The translations under genes and the position numbers were made by a program. From Clostridia bacterium (GTDB lineage Bacteria; Bacillota_A; Clostridia; Oscillospirales; CAG-272), in contig JAGBZZ010000359.1 of the NCBI GenBank assembly GCA_017652965.1, forward strand, positions 1 through 21,342: a stretch of DNA of 21,342 nt. Reading direction: 5' to 3'. The notes beneath the pieces were generated by a model that saw only the letters and a program-made list of their open reading frames with translations, did not search any database and had not been told where the DNA came from. Shown piece by piece: positions 17,127 to 21,342 of the stretch; position 1 is the stretch's first letter, and every line of letters starts with the position of its first letter.

Positions 17127-17861
17127 TTACTCCTTTATAAAGGCGGCGAGAAACTCATGATTCCCGTCCCCGCCAAGAATGGGCGAATCGATCGTTCCGA
17201 TATGGCGGAATCCCACACTGACCGCAAAGGAAACGACCGACTCGACCGCGCGGCGGCGCAAGGCTGCATCCTTAACGATCCCCCCCTTGCCAAGCCCCGC
17301 ACGCCCAACCTCAAACTGCGGCTTGATCAAACCTACGTACGGTGCGCCGGAAGGCAGCACGGCCGCGAGCGCGGGAAGGATCAGGGTGGAGGAAATGAAG
17401 GATACGTCCATAACCGCAAAGGTAGGTACCGTTTCAAAATCCTCCCCACGCATGTAGCGCGCGTTGTAATGCTCGATGGATATCACCCGCGGATCGCTTT
17501 GCAAGGAAGGAGCCAACTGCCCTGCACCGGCATCGACCGCGTACACACGCGCGGCGCCGTGGCGCAAAAGGCAATCGGTAAAGCCGCCGCTGGACGCGCC
17601 GACGTCCAGTGCCTCACATCCGGTGGGATCAAGAGCGAAGGCACCGATCGCCGCCGCCAATTTTTCCCCGCCGCGGCTGACAAAGGGATGCGCCTCACGG
17701 TCAACAACGACCTCGGAGACCGGTGTCTCGTCATCGATCGGATAGGCGGGCTTTGTTTGGATCCGCCCCGATACCGAAACAAGCCCCTCACCGATGAAGC
17801 GCGCAGCCTCGGTACGGCTTTTTGCCAATTGGTTCGCGGTCAAATAGAGATCTAATCGCAA
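17127..17861 (-). CDS. tlyA: TlyA family rRNA 2'-O-methyltransferase
   Basis: A 244-residue protein with an N-terminal S4 RNA-binding domain (about 1-60) and an FtsJ/RrmJ-type methyltransferase domain. The SAM-binding loop LDVGASSGGFTDCLL is at 85-99. The likely catalytic K-D-K-E set is K67 (SRGGEKL), D152 (MDVSF), K180 (LIKPQFE) and E236 (GNHEF). TlyA proteins methylate ribose of cytidines in 16S and/or 23S rRNA; the old name hemolysin reflects a secondary phenotype. Translation begins at a TTG (17859-17861) two bases after the xseB stop, with only a weak GGGTG upstream, so it probably depends on coupling. Confidence 0.93.
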   Translation of the reverse strand: MRLDLYLTANQLAKSRTEAARFIGEGLVSVSGRIQTKPAYPIDDETPVSEVVVDREAHPFVSRGGEKLAAAIGAFALDPTGCEALDVGASSGGFTDCLLRHGAARVYAVDAGAGQLAPSLQSDPRVISIEHYNARYMRGEDFETVPTFAVMDVSFISSTLILPALAAVLPSGAPYVGLIKPQFEVGRAGLGKGGIVKDAALRRRAVESVVSFAVSVGFRHIGTIDSPILGGDGNHEFLAAFIKE

Positions 17862-17863
17862 GA

Positions 17864-18103
17864 TCAGGCACCCGTCGGAGTAAAGGGCTTTTCGGCAAGC
17901 TCTCCGTTTTCGCCGGCCAAAAGAATGCGCACGCGCTGCTCGGCAGTATCCAGCTTACCGTTGCAGAAGCGCACCAGGGCGATCCCCTCCTCAAAGGCCT
18001 TAAGGGAGTCGTCAAGCGAAAGCTTCCCTTCCTCCATCGCGCGGACGATCTGCTCCAGGCGGCCGACCGCTTCCTCAAACGTAATATTTTCAAGTTGGCT
18101 CAT
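17864..18103 (-). CDS. xseB: exodeoxyribonuclease VII small subunit
   Basis: A 79-residue XseB: NITFEEAVGRLEQIVRAMEE (6-25) and LSLDDSLKAFEEGIALVRFC (28-47) form the typical two-helix body. It binds several-fold to XseA to make exonuclease VII, which degrades single-stranded DNA to oligonucleotides. I choose the ATG at 18101-18103 because AAGGAG sits six bases upstream. An ATG five codons earlier overlaps that ribosome site. The gene follows xseA by 11 bases. tlyA comes two bases later; ispA and dxs, often found here, are absent. Confidence 0.95.
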   Translation of the reverse strand: MSQLENITFEEAVGRLEQIVRAMEEGKLSLDDSLKAFEEGIALVRFCNGKLDTAEQRVRILLAGENGELAEKPFTPTGA

Positions 18104-18114
18104 AGCAATCTCCT

Positions 18115-19359
18115 TCATACAGTACCGGCTCTCCGCGTTTTGGTTACTACCGTTTCGGCTTCACCGTCGGAAAGCTTCAAAAGAATGGGATCCCCCTCGG
18201 CAAGCGCCGCCACAGAGCGCACCGTGTTACCGCCGCCATCCAGTGGGACGGCATATCCGCGCCCAAGAATGGCCAAGGGGCTCATCGCCTCCAGCTTACT
18301 GGCCATTTCCGCAAAGCCCGCACGGCAGGTAAGAAGCGTCGTCTCGGCGGAGGATGCCAGCTTATCCGAAAGATAGGACGTCAGCATCCGCCGCTCCGCT
18401 ATCATTGCGTCGGGATCTGTCAGGGCACGCCTGCGTGCATACTCGGCCACCGTGGCGCGTGCGCGCTCGATGCGCCGACTAAGCAAAAGCTCGGTATGCG
18501 TGGTGATGTTGTTGAATTTGCGGATCAGCTCTCCGATATCGGGGACGGCGATCTCGGCCGCCGCCGAAGGCGTGGGCGCACGGCGATCTGCCACAAAATC
18601 GGCGATCGTAAAATCGGTCTCATGCCCGACGGCCGAGATCACAGGGATCTCGGAGGCCGCAATCGCGCGTGCCAGAGCCTCGTCGTTAAAGGCCCACAGA
18701 TCCTCCATCGATCCGCCACCGCGGCCGAGGATGATCACATCCACCGAGCGCGTCGTGCAAAAGTGGCGCAGCCCCGCGATCAGCTGGGGGGCGGCATCCG
18801 GCCCCTGCACAAGTGCAGGATAAAGAATGACCTCCGCATACGGGAAACGCCGCCCAAGCACGTGCATGATATCCCGAACGGCTGCCCCGGTCGGCGAGGT
18901 GATGACCCCGACCCTTGTGGGGATCTTGGGCAGGGAGCGCTTACGGGACTCTTCAAAAAGCCCCTCGGCCGCAAGCTTTTTCTTAAGCTTTTCAAAGGCA
19001 AGATAGAGTGCCCCTACGCCGTCCGGCTCCATCGTAGTGACGTAGATCTGATACGAACCGTCGCGCACAAAAAGCGAAACACTTCCGCGCACCAGAACCT
19101 TCATCCCGTTTTCCGGCACAAAGGCCAGATGTGCGGCGTTCCCACGGAACATTACCGCGCGGACAAGGCCGCCCTCATCCTTGAGCGAGAAATACAGGTG
19201 GCCGGTGCGATGGCTGGTAAAATTGGAGATCTCCCCACGCAGATAGACACGGCGCAAAAACGGAGTCCCCTCCAAAAGCGCCTTGATATATTCGTTCAGC
19301 GCCGAAACGCCGATCGGCTCCTCTGCGCTCTGCGAATGCTTGTCAATTTCGGTTTCCAT
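18115..19359 (-). CDS. xseA: exodeoxyribonuclease VII large subunit
   Basis: A 414-residue XseA, the catalytic subunit of exonuclease VII. The N-terminal OB fold (about 15-115) includes VYLRGEISNFTSHRTGHLYF (38-57). The nuclease core has GVITSPTGAAVRDI at 151-164, LGRGGGSMEDLWAFND at 211-226, and GHETDFTIADFVADRRAPTP at 245-264. A helical region then precedes a C-terminal segment with LGRGYAV at 365-371. The ATG at 19357-19359 has GGAGG about five bases upstream. It overlaps the end of the upstream TsaD-like gene by 17 bases, so coupling is likely. A longer reading frame to 19458 exists but has no ribosome site support. Confidence 0.96.
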   Translation of the reverse strand: METEIDKHSQSAEEPIGVSALNEYIKALLEGTPFLRRVYLRGEISNFTSHRTGHLYFSLKDEGGLVRAVMFRGNAAHLAFVPENGMKVLVRGSVSLFVRDGSYQIYVTTMEPDGVGALYLAFEKLKKKLAAEGLFEESRKRSLPKIPTRVGVITSPTGAAVRDIMHVLGRRFPYAEVILYPALVQGPDAAPQLIAGLRHFCTTRSVDVIILGRGGGSMEDLWAFNDEALARAIAASEIPVISAVGHETDFTIADFVADRRAPTPSAAAEIAVPDIGELIRKFNNITTHTELLLSRRIERARATVAEYARRRALTDPDAMIAERRMLTSYLSDKLASSAETTLLTCRAGFAEMASKLEAMSPLAILGRGYAVPLDGGGNTVRSVAALAEGDPILLKLSDGEAETVVTKTRRAGTV

Positions 19360-20308
19360 AACTACCTCCGTGCCGTCGCCGGCAAAGGAAGGCGATCCCG
19401 GCCGCATTGTCGGCGCTGAAGGCCGGCTCTGCAAATGCGGTATCGCCAAGGGGGGCAAGGCGCGCGCGAATACGGCGGTTGCACATCACGCCGCCGGCAT
19501 AAAGCACAGGTAGCGTGCCGCGCACGGAAAACAGCCCCTCGGTCAAGGCGGCAAGCGTGGCCGCCACAAAATCAAGGACGTAAGCCGCAACCAAAGCGGC
19601 GTCCCCCGACTCTTCCCACATCCTTTTGGCTATGTTTTCAAGCCCGGAAAGATTAGCGGTAAGCCCGCGCACCGAAATGCGGGGCCTCGGGACACGCACC
19701 GTGCAGGTGGCCGCCAGCCCCTCAAGTGCCGGGCCACAGGGGAAGGCGAGCCCAAGCATAACCCCTACGCGGTCTATTACCTGCCCCGCGTTCAGATCTG
19801 CCGTTCCGCCAAGCAATTCTACCGAAAACCCGTCCTCCGCGAAGGAGGAAACGTATAGCATCTCGGTTGTTCCCCCCGATACGTGAAAGGCCCCAAAGGG
19901 GCGCTCAAAAAGATCGAACCGCTCCGACGAAAGAATGGCCGCCGCCAAATGACCGCATTGATGCGAAAAGCGGTATAGAGGAACCGAAGCCGCGGCGGAC
20001 GCGGCAGTGGCGGCCGCTACCCCGCTTAAGAAGCATGGCATATACGAGCCGGCCGCGCGGCGCGGAACCTCGGAAACACCGATGGCGGCAAGGCGGTGTC
20101 CTGCCATGAGATCCCCCACCTCTTCCATAAGAGACGGGAGATTTTTGATGTGGGCAAACACCGCATCCGATTGTCGCAGGCCACACTCCCCGTTTGCCAC
20201 GGGCAAGGGACGCTTGCAGTTGGCGATCACCTCGCCATCTGCCCCCACAAGTGCCGCCGAGGTCGTATAATTGCTGGTGTCGATGCCGAGAAAGCAATCA
20301 GGCCTCAT
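19343..20308 (-). CDS. TsaD/Kae1-like (peptidase M22 family) ASKHA protein, probable paralogue
   Basis: A 321-residue protein of the TsaD/Kae1/Gcp fold. GIDTSNYTTSAAL (8-20) is the phosphate-1 loop. H116 and H120 form the HxxxH metal motif, SGGTTEM is at 144-150, and AGQVIDRVGVMLGLAFPCGP at 174-193 parallels the TsaD GEAFDK...YPGGP block. AGGVMCNRR follows at 271-279, and D300 in SADNAAGIA is the third metal ligand. True TsaD makes the threonylcarbamoyl adenosine of tRNA. This protein is divergent (CGP for GGP, IDR for FDK), so I take it as a paralogue rather than TsaD; its reaction is unknown. ATG 20306-20308 with AAGGA upstream lies inside the end of nusB (11-base overlap). Confidence 0.8.
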   Translation of the reverse strand: MRPDCFLGIDTSNYTTSAALVGADGEVIANCKRPLPVANGECGLRQSDAVFAHIKNLPSLMEEVGDLMAGHRLAAIGVSEVPRRAAGSYMPCFLSGVAAATAASAAASVPLYRFSHQCGHLAAAILSSERFDLFERPFGAFHVSGGTTEMLYVSSFAEDGFSVELLGGTADLNAGQVIDRVGVMLGLAFPCGPALEGLAATCTVRVPRPRISVRGLTANLSGLENIAKRMWEESGDAALVAAYVLDFVAATLAALTEGLFSVRGTLPVLYAGGVMCNRRIRARLAPLGDTAFAEPAFSADNAAGIAFLCRRRHGGSYGNRN

Positions 20309-20717
20309 CGGTTCGTCCTTCTTTTGCTTTTTCGGCAAGCGTGTTGAGGATCCCGTTTACAAATCCCCGTGCCGACTCCTCATCATAGGCCTTTACAAGC
20401 TCAACAGCCTCGTTGAGCGAAACACGGATGGGAATATCCGGGCAATAGAGCATCTCATAGGCAGAAAGCTTAAGGATCGCCAGCGAAACCTTGCTGATAC
20501 GCGAAAGGCTCCACCCGCGGGCAGCCTCGCCGATAGCGGCCTCCAGCACCTCCTCTTGCGCTACGATACCCGTAAGCACCGTACGAACGTACTTGTTTTC
20601 CTCGGCACCGCGCGTTTCCTTGGCCGTGTCATAAAGAGCGCCGATCTCCCGCTCTTTATCAAATTCGTGTTCAAAAATGAGGCTGAATGCCAATTCTCTT
20701 GCTTGATGTCTGTTCAT
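20298..20717 (-). CDS. nusB: transcription antitermination factor NusB
   Basis: A 139-residue all-helical NusB. It binds boxA RNA with S10 (NusE) and supports rRNA antitermination. The N-terminus RHQARELAFSLIFEHEF (3-19) and the C-terminal IPIRVSLNEAVELVKAYD (95-112) with SARGFVNGILNTL (115-127) are diagnostic. Length matches the family. It is the first gene of the long operon. The ATG at 20715-20717 is the only plausible start, yet the nearest AGGA is only two bases away. A better AAAGGA is beyond a small hairpin. Confidence 0.96.
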   Translation of the reverse strand: MNRHQARELAFSLIFEHEFDKEREIGALYDTAKETRGAEENKYVRTVLTGIVAQEEVLEAAIGEAARGWSLSRISKVSLAILKLSAYEMLYCPDIPIRVSLNEAVELVKAYDEESARGFVNGILNTLAEKAKEGRTDEA

Positions 20718-20725
20718 GATCCTAC

Positions 20726-20738
20726 GCGGAAGCTCCGC
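20726..20738 (-). other. leader hairpin between ribosome site and nusB start
   Basis: In the nusB leader GCGGA and TCCGC pair (five pairs plus a possible U-G) around a three-base loop. The stem lies between an AAAGGA (20740-20745) and the ATG (20715-20717). Folding would bring that ribosome site to a workable effective distance. A role in setting translation is inference. Confidence 0.35.
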
Positions 20739-20811
20739 ATCCTTTACTGTTTTCTCATAAGCGGGCCTGTCCGTTCATCAAAAGGGCGGCACGCATATAA
20801 CTTATGCATAT

Positions 20812-20840
20812 ATTATAATACACTTATTAGCGAATGTCAA
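20812..20840 (-). promoter_or_regulatory. consensus sigma-A promoter of the nusB-to-dnaE operon
   Basis: On the minus strand TTGACA (20835-20840) and TATAAT (20812-20817) match the consensus exactly with 17 bases between. The start point should be near 20805, giving a leader of almost 90 bases. This is the only clear promoter I see for the eleven following genes. Confidence 0.92.
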
Positions 20841-20894
20841 CTCAGTCCCGGATTTTTTACGCCGTTTTTTGAAAAATAATACACAAAAAAGGAG

Positions 20895-20923
20895 TTGCTT
20901 TTTCGCCCGGCTTCTGCTATAAT
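20895..20923 (+). promoter_or_regulatory. divergent promoter for the right-edge membrane protein
   Basis: TTGCTT (20895-20900) and TATAAT (20918-20923) are 17 bases apart, and TGC before TATAAT makes an extended -10 that can offset the weak -35. The start would be near 20930, about 22 bases before the ATG. The -35 boxes of this and the nusB promoter are 54 bases apart, back to back. Confidence 0.8.
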
Positions 20924-20951
20924 GTAAAAAGCACATCGGGAGGTCATTACC

Positions 20952-21342
20952 ATGTCCAAAAATAACACAGCGCGCAGAGAGGTATTTTGGTACGCCACAA
21001 TGCGCGGCTGCACTATTGCCATCGCCCTTCTCCTTTTTTTCTTCCTTGTCACTTCTCTTTTTGCCGAGTTCACCCCCGGAATCGACTTTAAGACGCTTGT
21101 TACCCTGCTTGCCTTCTCGTTTGTCATTTCCTATTCCGGGTATATTTTCGGGATACAGTCGATCCCACCCGTGGCACGCCGGATCTTTCACTTTTTCCTT
21201 CTCGCCTTTGCCTTTTTCCTTGTTTTGCTTGCCACCACAAGAACCTTTCTTGTAGGCTACATCCTTTTCGGGATCATTTACGTTCTCTTTACGGTAGTCA
21301 CCCATCTTTTACGAAAAAGAAAGGATCGCAAGCAGGCGCCGC
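20952..21342 (+). CDS. four-helix membrane protein of unknown function, cut by window end
   Basis: An open frame of 130 residues starting at ATG 20952-20954, with GGGAGG nine bases upstream and an extended -10 promoter before it; no stop is reached by the window end. Four hydrophobic helices lie at about 17-38, 46-68, 76-95 and 99-120. The tail RKRKDRKQ (121-128) is basic and points to a cytoplasmic C-terminus, so the protein may be nearly complete. Size and topology resemble the small DUF3021-type membrane proteins, but I cannot confirm that. It is the only plus-strand gene here, and its partners would be beyond the edge. Confidence 0.8.
   Translation, partial: MSKNNTARREVFWYATMRGCTIAIALLLFFFLVTSLFAEFTPGIDFKTLVTLLAFSFVISYSGYIFGIQSIPPVARRIFHFFLLAFAFFLVLLATTRTFLVGYILFGIIYVLFTVVTHLLRKRKDRKQAP

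Noticed and set aside
20750..20809. A 20-codon reading frame in the nusB leader starting at ATG 20807-20809, considered as a leader peptide.
   Set aside because: The expected transcript start (near 20805) lies at or after this ATG, and there is no ribosome site.

Overview
This window is a gene-dense, moderately GC-rich stretch of a spore-forming Clostridia-type (Firmicutes) chromosome. The strongest lineage evidence is the pair spoIIGA-sigE, together with Firmicutes-type WhiA, MurB, ArgR and RecN, a Zn-finger Clp ATPase and a Cys-rich Mrp protein. Twenty of the 21 genes I recognise lie on the minus strand. Only a membrane protein at the right edge is on the plus strand. No rRNA, tRNA, CRISPR array, insertion sequence, prophage or other mobile element was seen, and no intergenic gap reaches 300 bases. 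Genes are described below in transcription order, from high to low coordinates.

Right block (about 20.85 to 8.8 kb): one very tight run of eleven genes, nusB - TsaD/Kae1-like - xseA - xseB - tlyA - nadK - argR - recN - murB - whiA - dnaE. Neighbouring genes overlap or are separated by at most about 27 bases. A consensus vegetative promoter lies before nusB and I see no terminator inside. The block joins transcription antitermination, exonuclease VII, ribosomal RNA methylation, NADP synthesis, arginine control, recombination repair, cell-wall precursor synthesis, division control and replication. It looks like a merger of the classical nusB-xse-tlyA-argR-recN and murB-whiA clusters with several usual members absent (folD, ispA, dxs, rapZ, yvcK). 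Divergent from nusB is a promoter for a four-helix membrane protein cut off by the window end.

Middle block (8.8 to 4.7 kb): a second consensus promoter drives cvpA - clp (ClpE-like AAA+ ATPase with an N-terminal zinc finger) - mrp (Fe-S carrier ATPase), ending in a clear intrinsic terminator.

Sporulation block (4.7 to 3.0 kb): spoIIGA - sigE, which encode the membrane protease and the pro-sigma factor it matures. The putative promoter has an unusually long spacer, reminiscent of the Spo0A-dependent spoIIG promoter. sigG does not follow.

Left block (3.0 to 0 kb): rpmE (ribosomal protein L31) has its own strong promoter and terminator, then hflX - yigZ, then a partial dGTPase-like HD gene cut by the left edge. 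The terminators after rpmE and after yigZ run almost directly into the Shine-Dalgarno of the next gene, and no promoter is visible between. That suggests hflX and dgt are expressed by read-through.

This is mainly conserved housekeeping and sporulation DNA. I did not find a convincing new multi-gene system. The items most worth checking are the terminator-to-Shine-Dalgarno arrangements, the long-spacer spoIIGA promoter, the TsaD-like paralogue in the nusB-xseA gap, the ClpE-like architecture and the operon merger.
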